Shown: piece by piece, positions 9,297-18,243 of the stretch
Numbering within the stretch: position 1 is the stretch's first letter
How the letters are laid out: every line of letters begins with the position of its first letter
DNA from: Winogradskyella echinorum
Lineage (GTDB): Bacteria; Bacteroidota; Bacteroidia; Flavobacteriales; Flavobacteriaceae
Reading direction: 5' to 3'
Assembly: GCF_014297365.1 (NCBI RefSeq)
Contig: NZ_JACOQD010000002.1
Span: 682,001-746,000, forward strand
DNA length: 64,000 nucleotides
Translations under genes and position numbers: made by a program
Notes under the pieces: generated by a model
Database searches by the model: none
Told to the model about the DNA's origin: nothing
Seen by the model: the letters and a program-made list of their open reading frames with translations, nothing else

Positions 9297-9770
9297 ATGA
9301 ATATTAAACTCATAGCCATAGGCAAGACCGACAACAAAAATCTAATTAGTTTAATTGAAGATTACACAAAACGTCTTGGACATTATATTCGGTTTGAATT
9401 TGAAATAATTCCAGATTTAAAAAAAGTTAAACATCTCTCTGAAGCCCAACAAAAAGAAAAAGAAGGTGAGCTTATTTTAGCAAAAACTCAAACTTCTGAT
9501 GTATTAATTCTACTCGACGAAAATGGAAAGCAACTAGATTCTGTGGCATTTTCTAACTACTTACAAAAACATTTAAACTCTGGCATTAAAACTTTAATCT
9601 TTGTAATTGGCGGGCCTTACGGGTTTTCGGATGCTATATACAGCAGAGCAAATGGCAAACTTGGCTTATCTAAAATGACATTTTCACATCAAATGGTACG
9701 CTTATTTTTTATAGAACAATTGTACAGAGGGTTTACTATTCTTAAAAATGAACCTTATCATCATAGATAA
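9297..9770 (+). CDS. rlmH: 23S rRNA (pseudouridine1915-N3)-methyltransferase
   Basis: 157 residues, exactly the family size. RlmH is a SPOUT-fold SAM-dependent methyltransferase that methylates pseudouridine 1915 in helix 69 of 23S rRNA. Recognised blocks are the N-terminal KLIAIGK, LDENGKQLDS, the knotted SAM site FVIGGPYGF, LSKMTFSHQMVRLFFIEQLYRG, and the terminal NEPYHHR, whose Tyr-His-His-Arg end is diagnostic. The ATG lies three bases after a strong inverted repeat. The gene is convergent with the M3 peptidase, 18 bases away. Confidence 0.97.
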   Translation: MNIKLIAIGKTDNKNLISLIEDYTKRLGHYIRFEFEIIPDLKKVKHLSEAQQKEKEGELILAKTQTSDVLILLDENGKQLDSVAFSNYLQKHLNSGIKTLIFVIGGPYGFSDAIYSRANGKLGLSKMTFSHQMVRLFFIEQLYRGFTILKNEPYHHR

Positions 9771-9788
9771 ATCAGTGTTTTAAATTAA

Positions 9789-11855
9789 TTACTCTAACCC
9801 TAAACTTTTAATATAGGCTTGGTTGTTCATTGGTCGTCCTATAAATTCTTCTACGGCATCATCAACAGGTCTTTGGCTTCCATTTGCTAAAATCATTTTT
9901 CTGTAGTTGACACCTGTTTTTTGATCTCGTAAACCATTCTTTTTAAAAACTGTAAACATATCTTGCGCATAGACTTCTGACCATAAATAGCCATAATAGT
10001 AAACAGGATGTGTGTTAATATGAATCCAACTTCCTTGCGGATGTGTTCCTTCTACATACCAATCCATAACACCCAATTGCTTATCTATATCTCGCCAAAG
10101 TTGGTCTGTATCTAACGGTTTTTCGGGATTATATTTATCGTATAAATTCATGTCGTAGATACAGCTTCTTAAAGAGCGTTGCGCAGATATACCAGATGAT
10201 ACATTTTTAGCTTTTACCATATTATCAAACAATTCTTTTGGTAATACCTCGCCAGTTTCGTAATGCTTTGCAAATGAACTTAAGATATCATAATCCCAAA
10301 TCCAATTTTCAAAAATCTGAGACATCGCCTCTACAAAATCACTTTTAGTGTCGGCCTGCAAACTGTATTCTCCGCTATAAGACATAGAGTCCATAATATG
10401 ACCAAACTCATGAAATAAGGTACTTAACTCATTGTGCGTAATCATAGATGGTAGTTTATCTGTACCCATAGTAAAATTACCTAATAACATAGCCACAGGC
10501 ACTTCATAACCATCATTCATTTGCTTACCATTAGATAACGGTACGGCGTAAAACCAAGATTCTTTATTTGGTCTTGGAAATAAATCTAAATAAAAACGCC
10601 CCTTAAGTTTTCCGTTTTCGTAGACTTCATAAGCCTCAACATCCTCATGCCAAACAGATGCATTTTCAATTTTTCTGAATTCTACATCAAGTAATTCTTG
10701 ATATAACTCAAACATTCCAGTAAGACATGTTGTTGTTGGCAGATACGCTCTTATTTTTTCGTTATCAACTTTATATTGTGTTTTTAATATCTGGTTATGG
10801 TAAAATGGTAAATCCCAAGAATTTAATTTTTTATTAGTTCCTATGCCATCAATACGCTCTCTAGCCGTTTTTAACGCCTCAATATCTTGAATGGCTTTCT
10901 CTTTAGATTCTGCCACTAAATCATTAACAAATTTCCAAACAGTCTCTGGATTTTTTGCCATTTTTGGCACCAAATTATATTCTGCATAAGATTTATATCC
11001 CATTAATTGTCCGAGTTGATATCGTTTTTCGACCAATTGATTAAGAATCTCTAAATTTTTATCGGCTCCTCTGTTGGAATATAATATTTGAAATGCCTTT
11101 CTGGTTTCAGATTTAATTGCATTTTGCATTACAGGGCCACTTGTTGACGGTTGAGCAGGAATTTCATAAGTTCCATTTTCGGTCTTATATTGCTCTTTAA
11201 AACTTTCAGGAAGCCCTTCTGCTTCTGGTTCATTAAGTTTTAAAATGGCATTTGCAGTATTCATATTTGTGGAATATTGCGATGTTAATTCCGAAATTTC
11301 AGCTTGAAGGGTTTTGAACTCCTTGAGTTTGTCTTCATCTAAATTAACTCCAGATAGTTCAAAATTATTAATGATATCATCTACAAAACGTTTCCTTTTG
11401 TTATTCAGCTTTTTATAATCATCTGAAGCTGCAAAAGTTTTAAACTGTCTAAACAATCCTTTATCTGATGAAATTTCTGTTCGTAACGAATCAATTTTTT
11501 GAGAATATTCAATGCCTTTTACTCGAGTTATAGAATCTGTCGACGTCCAATACAGCATAAATGAATTATTACCCGCTTGACTCAACCTATTTAAAACAGC
11601 ATCAAACGAAAGAAATGTATTCTCTAATGTCGGTGTAGATTGATTTTTTATAATTTCTATAGTCTGCGCAGTCTTTTCTATTTCATAAGACACAAAATCT
11701 TCTATGGATGCTCCTGTGACATTAGCATAATCAATAGGTTCATTTAAACCCACATTAAACGGATTATCAGCTGCAAGTTCTATAGTTTTTGTAGTTTCTT
11801 TTTCTGAACAATTCATAAATAAAATCAATACTAAAATGGATACAATTCTTATCAT
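9789..11855 (-). CDS. M3-family zinc metallopeptidase (peptidyl-dipeptidase Dcp-like) lipoprotein
   Basis: About 688 residues from the ATG at 11855. The longer frame starts at 11900, but the inner start gives a clean lipoprotein signal (MIRIVSILVLILFMNC). The catalytic motif HEFGH in STLFHEFGHIMDSMSYSG gives two zinc His and the catalytic Glu; the third ligand Glu fits DFVEAMSQIFENW about 25 residues later. C-terminal family blocks (GSWIHINTHPVYYYGYLWSEVYAQDMF) agree with Dcp/oligopeptidase A. These enzymes cut short peptides. The lipid anchor places this one in the periplasm or on a membrane face, where it may help digest proteins taken up as food. Confidence 0.93.
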   Translation of the reverse strand: MIRIVSILVLILFMNCSEKETTKTIELAADNPFNVGLNEPIDYANVTGASIEDFVSYEIEKTAQTIEIIKNQSTPTLENTFLSFDAVLNRLSQAGNNSFMLYWTSTDSITRVKGIEYSQKIDSLRTEISSDKGLFRQFKTFAASDDYKKLNNKRKRFVDDIINNFELSGVNLDEDKLKEFKTLQAEISELTSQYSTNMNTANAILKLNEPEAEGLPESFKEQYKTENGTYEIPAQPSTSGPVMQNAIKSETRKAFQILYSNRGADKNLEILNQLVEKRYQLGQLMGYKSYAEYNLVPKMAKNPETVWKFVNDLVAESKEKAIQDIEALKTARERIDGIGTNKKLNSWDLPFYHNQILKTQYKVDNEKIRAYLPTTTCLTGMFELYQELLDVEFRKIENASVWHEDVEAYEVYENGKLKGRFYLDLFPRPNKESWFYAVPLSNGKQMNDGYEVPVAMLLGNFTMGTDKLPSMITHNELSTLFHEFGHIMDSMSYSGEYSLQADTKSDFVEAMSQIFENWIWDYDILSSFAKHYETGEVLPKELFDNMVKAKNVSSGISAQRSLRSCIYDMNLYDKYNPEKPLDTDQLWRDIDKQLGVMDWYVEGTHPQGSWIHINTHPVYYYGYLWSEVYAQDMFTVFKKNGLRDQKTGVNYRKMILANGSQRPVDDAVEEFIGRPMNNQAYIKSLGLE

Positions 11856-11910
11856 AAGATTTATTATTAATTGTAGTAAATATACAATTCTAAAAAACAA
11901 GATACTCCAA

Positions 11911-11951
11911 CAAAAATAAACCTCATAAAACTAGATATGCTTTATGAGGTT
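11911..11951 (-). terminator. Rho-independent terminator of hpf
   Basis: AACCTCATAAA (11919-11929) pairs perfectly with TTTATGAGGTT (11941-11951) around an 11-base loop. On the minus strand it is followed by TTTATTTTTG. It lies 23 bases past the hpf stop and just before the start of the M3 peptidase gene. Confidence 0.8.
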
Positions 11952-11974
11952 ATCTCCATTTTAAGATGTTGCGC

Positions 11975-12280
11975 TTAATGTGTTTTATAAACTTCTTTGC
12001 GTTTTTTAAGCTGTCTCTCTAAATCGCTAATAGTCTCTCTAACAGCAACTTCATAGTTCCCTTCATTAGACGTGGCAAATACACGTGGTCCGGGAAGGCT
12101 TAACTCTATATCGCAAATCTTTCCTTTGTCGTGAAAATTATCATCGTGCTTAAACTTTACAGCCGCACTGATTAAAAATTCATATCTATTAAATAATTTA
12201 CTCAACTTATCTTCTGTGAAAGCCGAAAGTGTCTCACTTACATCTGTATTTACATACTGGAAATTTACCGTCATAATCAA
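11975..12280 (-). CDS. hpf: ribosome hibernation-promoting factor (short HPF/RaiA family)
   Basis: 101 residues, the short form without a C-terminal dimerisation extension. It fits the HPF/YfiA fold: MTVNFQYVNTDVSETLSAFTEDKL at the start, FKHDD in the middle, and the closing helix SDLERQLKKRKE. These proteins bind the 30S decoding region and silence ribosomes in stationary phase. The first two codons (ATG ATT) precede a second ATG at 12274 that may be the true start. The gene is followed by its own terminator hairpin. Confidence 0.88.
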   Translation of the reverse strand: MIMTVNFQYVNTDVSETLSAFTEDKLSKLFNRYEFLISAAVKFKHDDNFHDKGKICDIELSLPGPRVFATSNEGNYEVAVRETISDLERQLKKRKEVYKTH

Positions 12281-12361
12281 TCTATTTTATGTTAATAATT
12301 ACTATTTCTAAGATACGAAATTTTATGCGTTTTATTAGAATTAATACTCATAAATATTAAC

Positions 12362-12369
12362 TAAATTTG
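12362..12369 (+). promoter_or_regulatory. candidate -7 box for rdgB
   Basis: TAAATTTG is an exact TAnnTTTG match, 18 bases before the ATG at 12388. The in-frame TTG at 12367 falls inside this box, which argues against it as a start codon. No TTG at the -33 spacing is seen. Confidence 0.45.
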
Positions 12370-12387
12370 GTATCAAAATTCACATAT

Positions 12388-12972
12388 ATGCAACTCGTTT
12401 TTGCTACCAATAATCATAATAAACTTAAAGAAGTGCAGGCCCTTGTGCCTAAACATATTAAACTATTAAGTTTGGCTGATATTCTTTGTATAGAAGATGT
12501 GCCAGAAACCCAATCTACTATAGAAGGTAATGCTATACAAAAAGCTGAATATATTAAAGCCAATTATGGCTATGACTGCTTTGCTGACGATACAGGACTA
12601 GAGGTTGAGGCCTTAAATGGTGAACCCGGAGTGTTTTCTGCGCGATATGCCGGACCTCAGCGAAATGCAGAAGCTAATATGTCTAAATTATTATCTGAGT
12701 TAGACAACAAAACTACTAGGCGAGCACAATTTAAAACAGTTATAGCATTGCACCTTAACGGCAAACTCGAAACTTTTATAGGCATTTGTAAAGGTGAAAT
12801 TACAAGAGAAAGGCAAGGTGAAAAAGGTTTTGGTTACGACCCTATTTTTAAAGCTGAAGGATATGATAAAACCTTCGCTGAAATCTCATTAGAAGAAAAA
12901 AATAAAATCGGTCATCGTGGTAAGGCTGTACAACAGTTAATTCAATTTTTGAAAAATCAAGAATCTCATTAA
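12388..12972 (+). CDS. rdgB: RdgB/HAM1 family non-canonical purine NTP pyrophosphatase
   Basis: 194 residues from the ATG at 12388. It hydrolyses dITP, XTP and ITP to the monophosphates and so keeps deaminated purines out of nucleic acids. Signature blocks are [16 protein letters not shown] (substrate loop), [21 protein letters not shown] (catalytic Asp and metal site), GFGYDPIF and HRGKA. The longer in-frame start at 12367 is a TTG that lies within a promoter-like box, so it is rejected. The esterase gene follows after 14 bases on the same strand and is probably co-transcribed. Confidence 0.95.
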   Translation: MQLVFATNNHNKLKEVQALVPKHIKLLSLADILCIEDVPETQSTIEGNAIQKAEYIKANYGYDCFADDTGLEVEALNGEPGVFSARYAGPQRNAEANMSKLLSELDNKTTRRAQFKTVIALHLNGKLETFIGICKGEITRERQGEKGFGYDPIFKAEGYDKTFAEISLEEKNKIGHRGKAVQQLIQFLKNQESH

Positions 12973-12986
12973 GCATAAAATTAAAT

Positions 12987-13826
12987 ATGATGGCATCTAT
13001 AAAAAGAGTCTTTTTAATATTTTTATGTTTGTTAGCCATACAAATTAGGGCTCAAGAAAATAAAGAGAAAATTGATAAAGTACCAATAATCATTGGCGAA
13101 TCAATAACATTTTATTCTAAGGTATTAGATGAAGATAGAACGCTTAATATTTATTTACCTCAAGGTTATTCAGCTGATTCTACTAAGACTTATCCCGTAA
13201 TCTATTTATTAGATGGCTCAATTGACGAAGATTTTGTTCATATTTCTGGTATAGTTCAATTTGGATCATTTTCATGGATTAATATGATACCTGAAACGAT
13301 AGTTATTGGTATTTCTAACGTAGATAGAAAAAGAGATTTTACATACCCAACCACAATCGAACAGGATAAAAAGGATTTTCCGACAACTGGTGAATCCGAA
13401 AAATTCATCAATTTTATTGAAGTAGAACTCCAGCCAATGGTTAAAGCTCTATATAAAGTAAATGGGATTAAAACTATTATAGGGCAATCTCTTGGTGGTT
13501 TGTTAGCAACAGAAATTCTATTTAAAAAACCAGACTTATTTGATAATTACATTATAATTAGCCCAAGTCTTTGGTGGGATAATCAGTCTTTATTAAAGTT
13601 AAAACCTAAAGTATATTCCAGTCATAAAAACATATATATTGGCGTAGGCAAAGAAGGAGATATAATGGAAAAAGATGCAAAACAGCTTTATAAAAATCTT
13701 AATTCTAATAGAAAAGAAAATACTAAAGTCCACTTTGGTTTTTTTGAAAAGTTAGACCATGGAGATACATTACATTTAGCCGTTTACTCGGCTTTTGAAG
13801 AGTTATTTAAAGTAAAAAAAGACTAA
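12987..13826 (+). CDS. secreted alpha/beta-hydrolase, esterase D/Fes-type
   Basis: 279 residues. A signal peptide (ending LAIQIRAQ) is followed by a putative-esterase fold: the strand RTLNIYLPQGY, the block YPVIYLLDGS, the nucleophile elbow GQSLGG with Ser as nucleophile, and a likely catalytic His in LDHGDTLH. The family includes ferri-siderophore esterases, S-formylglutathione hydrolase and feruloyl esterases. A periplasmic siderophore or carbohydrate esterase is plausible, but the substrate cannot be read. The first two codons are both ATG. It meets the DUF3820 gene end-to-end with a 4-base gap. Confidence 0.85.
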   Translation: MMASIKRVFLIFLCLLAIQIRAQENKEKIDKVPIIIGESITFYSKVLDEDRTLNIYLPQGYSADSTKTYPVIYLLDGSIDEDFVHISGIVQFGSFSWINMIPETIVIGISNVDRKRDFTYPTTIEQDKKDFPTTGESEKFINFIEVELQPMVKALYKVNGIKTIIGQSLGGLLATEILFKKPDLFDNYIIISPSLWWDNQSLLKLKPKVYSSHKNIYIGVGKEGDIMEKDAKQLYKNLNSNRKENTKVHFGFFEKLDHGDTLHLAVYSAFEELFKVKKD

Positions 13827-13830
13827 ATTA

Positions 13831-14058
13831 TTATTTTTTAAAATTGCGTCTTATATTATAAATCAATTCTTCTAATCCATTGATTTTAATATCGTGCATC
13901 TGTGTCATCATTAGGCCTAGTTTGCCCTTCGGAAAACCTTTTTGCTTAAACCAAGTGTAATAATATTCTGGTATATCAACTAAATAATGGTCTTTATATT
14001 TACCAAACGGCATTTTATAGTGTGCCAACTCAACAAGCGCTTCTTTACTGCCTTCCAA
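13831..14058 (-). CDS. DUF3820 family protein
   Basis: 75 residues. The pattern MPFGKYKDHYLVDIPEYYYT, then WFKQKGFPKGKLG and IKINGLEELI, is diagnostic of DUF3820, a small domain of unknown biochemical function found widely in Bacteria and often near nucleic-acid enzymes. It starts one base after the DUF922 stop and is likely the last gene of the guaA operon. Confidence 0.88.
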   Translation of the reverse strand: MEGSKEALVELAHYKMPFGKYKDHYLVDIPEYYYTWFKQKGFPKGKLGLMMTQMHDIKINGLEELIYNIRRNFKK

Positions 14059-14059
14059 A

Positions 14060-14605
14060 TTACTGAGACTTATATTTATCTAAAGCTTTAAGCTCTGCAG
14101 CTATAAAACTTTCCCATTGCTTTTGCATTTCTACATTAATAGAATGATTGGTTTGCTTATCATAACGCTTTTGAGTTTCATTTAAGGCTTCATTAACCGA
14201 ATTATGAAGTTTATTGAGTTGTACCTTAAGGTTTTGATTTACATGCACTCTATTTAATTGTTCTCTAAACTTACGCACATATAATTCTGTAATATCGAAA
14301 TGTAATTGCTCATGTCCTAAAATATAATCATCACTTTTATCTTTTAAGAACCAAGATCTATTTGGATAAAAATGAGCTTCAACTGTAGCGGAGAAGTCAA
14401 TGATTTTACTTCCCGAAGTTTTTACAGAGTAACCAAAGGTAATACCAGAAGCCGTTAAAGCTGCAGCATTAGATTGTACATCTGGCTTTGCTCTAAAATC
14501 TGCCCAAGTGAGTTTTTTAGATGCGTTCCAAGTTATGGTTTCATCCGTAGAATCAATTCCAACGAATATAAACAGAAGGCAAAATATGAAATGTTTTATT
14601 TGCAT
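14060..14605 (-). CDS. DUF922 family secreted putative metalloprotease
   Basis: 181 residues. A short hydrophobic N-terminus (MQIKHFIFCLLFIFVG) acts as the export signal. The domain starts at ITWNASKKLTWADFRAKP and contains GHEQLHFDI, an HExxH zinc-peptidase motif (H-E-Q-L-H), followed by helical text (FREQLN, LHNSVNEALNETQKRYD). This matches the DUF922 family as I remember it, which is only annotated as unknown function; the zincin reading is mine. It sits between the LysM/periplasmic-binding protein and DUF3820 in one tight operon, so a role in the cell envelope is possible. Confidence 0.82.
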   Translation of the reverse strand: MQIKHFIFCLLFIFVGIDSTDETITWNASKKLTWADFRAKPDVQSNAAALTASGITFGYSVKTSGSKIIDFSATVEAHFYPNRSWFLKDKSDDYILGHEQLHFDITELYVRKFREQLNRVHVNQNLKVQLNKLHNSVNEALNETQKRYDKQTNHSINVEMQKQWESFIAAELKALDKYKSQ

Positions 14606-14640
14606 TATTTCTGTTTAACGTAATAAGAAAGCTTTTTATT

Positions 14641-16548
14641 TTAATTTGCCTTAACGATTCTTAAGTTATCGTATTTAACAATGTAAACGGCCTCATTTAC
14701 ATAACCTCCAAACATAGCTTTTTTATACCTAAACTTGTTTTCTACATATTCTGTTTCAATAGTATCACTCGACGCATCGTATAGAGTCTCTTCTGAAGCC
14801 AAACGCATTAATATATCTAAAGTAAGGTCAAAACCACGAGCCGCGTATTTACTTGGAGAAACACCATATTCTTTCTGGTATCTCCTTACAAATCCATTAG
14901 AATTAGATTCATCAAAATCTTTATTTACAGATGGGTAATGAAACTTAAGATTAGACAAATTATTGTTATCAATATCTTTACCTTCAAAGGCTTTATTCTT
15001 ATCTAAAGTCATTAAAACAATCTCTGTTTTATCATTAATTAAAGCATTAAGCATACTTATAATACTCGATGCAAATGAATTGTTATTAGTTTCTAAAAAC
15101 ACAATGGTTTTACCAGCGGCGAATACATTATCGAGTTCAGTAGGATATATAAAAAAAGCATCTTTGGTCTTATTCTTTCTATCCATTCTAGTAAAGATTA
15201 ATTTAGCGCCAGGAAACTCATTTTTTAAAGCCTCACTAGATGCACGATGCGCTTGATCAGAAATGATAACGACTTTAGTTTTTAAGCTATCAGCTTTTAC
15301 GAAATCTATCATTTTTTTGCGCAATAACTTATCTTCAGGTAAGGTTTGAAACACATTGCTATATACCTCTTTTGGCTTTTTCATTGCAGCAATTACTGGC
15401 ACTCTATCATTTTTTAATGCAGATGCAACACGATCAAAGCTTTCTTCTTCCATTGGGCCAATAATTGCATCATATTCTGAAAAATCGTTTTCATCCAATA
15501 AACTTCTTACAGCCGAGGGTCTATAACGTGTATCAAAAACTTTTAAGTCTGTAGAAATTCCCAATTGTTTAGCCGAATCTAAAGCCATTAATACTCCAAC
15601 ATGAAAATCTAAAACAATAGACAATAGTTTTTCTTCTTTAATTTTTTCCTTAGTCTCATTTACAGCATCAACATCAATTCTATCGAGACGATATGGCATC
15701 ATTAAAGCTATTTTTTTAGTTTCAAAATTTTTAAGGTTCATCTTTAAATTTGTAACCTCTACAGCAGACAAACCTCCTTCTGTATTAACACCTGCAGGAA
15801 CTTTTAATACCATACCAGCTTTTAAACCAGTTTCTTTTAACTCAGGATTTAATTCTTCTAATTGCTCTTGTGTTAAATCTAATTTTACTTTTAACCTATA
15901 AAATCCTTCTTTTGGTAAAACCTCATAATAGCCATAAGAAGTTTCAATTGGCTTTTCTTCCTCATCCTCAATATTAGGAACGTTAAGTTTATCACCTGGT
16001 TGAATGACGTCATTCATGTTTGGGTTTAAACCTTCGAGTTCAGCAACAGTAATACCAAATTTATAGGCGATTCTCCATTTTCCTTCTTTTGGTTGAACAG
16101 TATACTTTTTAACAGTATTGTTTAACGTTTGCTTAGAAATAACGGTTCTATAATTAGGTATTCTAATCTTATCCCCTTTTTTAAGATTCTCTGAATATAG
16201 AAATCGATTGGCTTTCTTAATTTCGTCTTCAGAGACATTGTATTTTTTAGATAAACCGTATAAAGTTTCTTTGCGCTTTACCTTATGCTTTTTATAACCA
16301 ATAAGTTCACGGCTTTCTTCTTCAATGGCTTCATTCTTAATCTTAGAATTAGGAATAATTAAAACTGTATTAGGTTGAAACTTTGTCTTTGCATCAGGAT
16401 TTAAAGCATAAATATCGAAAGGAGTAACCAAATATTGCTTAGCTATACTCTCTATAGTTTCTCCCGCTTTTACTTTGTGTTCTTTATAATTTTGAGCACT
16501 TAAACTTATTGTAAAAGCAATAAATATGACGGTTAAAATATTTTTCAT
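14641..16548 (-). CDS. LysM-repeat protein fused to a periplasmic-binding-type domain
   Basis: 635 residues with a signal peptide (ITISLSAQ). Four LysM-type modules follow in the first ~255 residues. Each has a [HT]-x-V-x-x-x-E/G-[TG] start, an N/NP turn and a V/I-P-[NA] end (for example HKVKAGETIESIAKQY with LIIPN, and YTVQPKEGKWRIAYKFG with LNVPN). The C-terminal ~360 residues (KIALMMPYRLD, IGPMEEESFDRVASAL, VVIISDQAHRASSE, KYAARGFDLTLDILMRLAS) look like a type 1 periplasmic-binding (amino-acid ABC receptor-like) fold. LysM should tether it to peptidoglycan. Its role is unknown, perhaps sensing or wall maintenance. It starts 13 bases after guaA. Confidence 0.88.
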   Translation of the reverse strand: MKNILTVIFIAFTISLSAQNYKEHKVKAGETIESIAKQYLVTPFDIYALNPDAKTKFQPNTVLIIPNSKIKNEAIEEESRELIGYKKHKVKRKETLYGLSKKYNVSEDEIKKANRFLYSENLKKGDKIRIPNYRTVISKQTLNNTVKKYTVQPKEGKWRIAYKFGITVAELEGLNPNMNDVIQPGDKLNVPNIEDEEEKPIETSYGYYEVLPKEGFYRLKVKLDLTQEQLEELNPELKETGLKAGMVLKVPAGVNTEGGLSAVEVTNLKMNLKNFETKKIALMMPYRLDRIDVDAVNETKEKIKEEKLLSIVLDFHVGVLMALDSAKQLGISTDLKVFDTRYRPSAVRSLLDENDFSEYDAIIGPMEEESFDRVASALKNDRVPVIAAMKKPKEVYSNVFQTLPEDKLLRKKMIDFVKADSLKTKVVIISDQAHRASSEALKNEFPGAKLIFTRMDRKNKTKDAFFIYPTELDNVFAAGKTIVFLETNNNSFASSIISMLNALINDKTEIVLMTLDKNKAFEGKDIDNNNLSNLKFHYPSVNKDFDESNSNGFVRRYQKEYGVSPSKYAARGFDLTLDILMRLASEETLYDASSDTIETEYVENKFRYKKAMFGGYVNEAVYIVKYDNLRIVKAN

Positions 16549-16561
16549 GTATTCTATTTTG

Positions 16562-18097
16562 TTATTCCCACTCTATAGTTGCTGGTGGTTTTGAGCTGAT
16601 ATCATATACAACCCTATTTACACCTTTTACTTTATTTATAATTTCATTTGAGGTTTTTTGCAAAAACTCATATGGTAAATTTACCCAATCTGCCGTCATT
16701 CCATCTGTACTTTCTACAGCTCTAAGAGCAACACATTTTTCGTAAGTACGCTCATCTCCCATCACCCCAACACTATTAACAGGTAATAAAATTGCCCCTG
16801 CTTGCCATACTTTATCATACAAATTCCAAGAACGTAAGTTATTTATAAAAACAGCATCTACCTCTTGTAATATACGTACTTTTTCTTCAGTTAGATCTCC
16901 AAGAATACGAATTGCCAAACCAGGACCAGGAAAAGGATGTCTTCCTAATAATTCTTTATCCATATTCATAGAAGCTCCTACGCGTCTAACTTCATCTTTA
17001 AATAATGCCTTTAATGGTTCAACTACTTTTAATTTCATAAAATCTGGCAAACCACCAACATTATGATGACTTTTAATCGTTGCACTTGGACCACCAGTTG
17101 CCGAAACACTTTCTATAACATCTGGATAAATAGTGCCTTGGGCCAACCATTTTACATCTTGTATAAGATGTGCTTCATCATCAAAAACTTCAATAAAGGT
17201 TTTACCTATTGCCTTCCTTTTTAGCTCAGGATCACTTAATCCTTTAAGAGCATCCAAAAAGCGTGCCGAAGCATCAACTCCCTTTACATTGAAACCCATA
17301 CCTTCGTATTGCTCAAGAACCTGAGTGAATTCATTTTTTCTTAATAAACCATTGTTTACAAAGATGCAATACAAATTCTTACCGATAGCTTTATGCAATA
17401 ACATAGCTGCTACTGAAGAATCAACTCCTCCAGATAAACCTAGCACAACTTTATCGTCACCTAATTGTGCCTTTAAACTGTCAACGGTTTCTTCGACAAA
17501 AGATTGTGGAGTCCAATCTTGATCCAATCTTGCAATATGTACTAAAAAGTTTTCTAACAATTGTCTACCATCTGTAGAATGATATACTTCCGGATGAAAT
17601 TGAATTGCATAAGTAGTCTCACCTTCTATTTTATATGCCGCATTTTCCACATCGTGTGTACTTGCCAGCAGTACTCCATTTGTTGGTAAGGCTTTAATAG
17701 TATCACTATGACTCATCCATACTTGGCTACCTTTAGAAATACCCGTAAAGAAATCTTCGTCATTTTTTATAAAGTTTAAGTGCGCTCTACCATATTCTCT
17801 GGTATTAGATTCTGCGACTTCTCCACCAGAAAAGTGTGCTAAGTATTGTGCACCGTAACAAACTGCCAATAATGGTTTTTTACCTCTAATTTCAGACAGA
17901 TCTGGATGTAAAACATCTTCACCTCTTACGGAATTAGGGCTACCAGATAAAATAACAGCTTTAAAGCTTTCTCTGTCTGTTGGAATTTTATTGAATGGAT
18001 GAATTTCGCAATAGATGTTTAACTCTCTAACGCGACGCGCAATAAGCTGTGTGTATTGCGACCCGAAATCTAATATTAGGACTTTGTTGTGTTGCAT
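16562..18097 (-). CDS. guaA: GMP synthase (glutamine-hydrolysing)
   Basis: 511 residues from the ATG at 18097, normal for the fused enzyme; an earlier in-frame ATG at 18118 adds only seven residues. The N-terminal class I amidotransferase has the nucleophile Cys in LLAVCYGAQ and His/Glu in QFHPEVYHS. The ATP-pyrophosphatase domain has the P-loop-like [11 protein letters not shown]. The C-terminal dimerisation domain has [16 protein letters not shown] and ends [13 protein letters not shown]. It aminates XMP to GMP with ATP and glutamine. It heads a tight minus-strand operon with the LysM protein, DUF922 and DUF3820, an unusual mix of nucleotide and envelope genes. Confidence 0.98.
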   Translation of the reverse strand: MQHNKVLILDFGSQYTQLIARRVRELNIYCEIHPFNKIPTDRESFKAVILSGSPNSVRGEDVLHPDLSEIRGKKPLLAVCYGAQYLAHFSGGEVAESNTREYGRAHLNFIKNDEDFFTGISKGSQVWMSHSDTIKALPTNGVLLASTHDVENAAYKIEGETTYAIQFHPEVYHSTDGRQLLENFLVHIARLDQDWTPQSFVEETVDSLKAQLGDDKVVLGLSGGVDSSVAAMLLHKAIGKNLYCIFVNNGLLRKNEFTQVLEQYEGMGFNVKGVDASARFLDALKGLSDPELKRKAIGKTFIEVFDDEAHLIQDVKWLAQGTIYPDVIESVSATGGPSATIKSHHNVGGLPDFMKLKVVEPLKALFKDEVRRVGASMNMDKELLGRHPFPGPGLAIRILGDLTEEKVRILQEVDAVFINNLRSWNLYDKVWQAGAILLPVNSVGVMGDERTYEKCVALRAVESTDGMTADWVNLPYEFLQKTSNEIINKVKGVNRVVYDISSKPPATIEWE

Positions 18098-18186
18098 GCG
18101 CAAAAATAAGGATTGCAACTAAAATTAATACAACAACCTAATAAATTTTACACGAAATTGTTAACACTTAAAACAATTTTGTAAAT

Positions 18187-18220
18187 AAAAAAAGCTGTCT
18201 AATATAGACAGCTTTTTTTA
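18187..18220 (-). terminator. terminator of the galactose-oxidase-like gene
   Basis: A perfect hairpin (AAAGCTGTCTA with TAGACAGCTTT, tiny loop) is flanked by A7 and T7 runs. It lies 24 bases after the stop of the 1845-aa gene and about 90 bases upstream of guaA. It is symmetrical, so it could act on both strands. Confidence 0.85.
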
Positions 18221-18243
18221 TAAGTATTATTGACATTTAAAGT

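Noticed and set aside
9086..9337. 83-codon minus-strand frame across the nadC-rlmH gap
   Set aside because: It overlaps the start of rlmH and the start of nadC, has no domain-like composition, and reads through the inverted repeat; a shadow frame.
12367..12387. Upstream TTG start for rdgB
   Set aside because: The TTG lies inside the TAAATTTG -7 box, and family members start at the MQLVFATNN region.
18098..18105. TATTTTTG (minus strand) just before guaA as a leaderless promoter
   Set aside because: It matches the -7 consensus but ends three bases before the ATG, and the -33 spacing (22) is poor; too weak to list.
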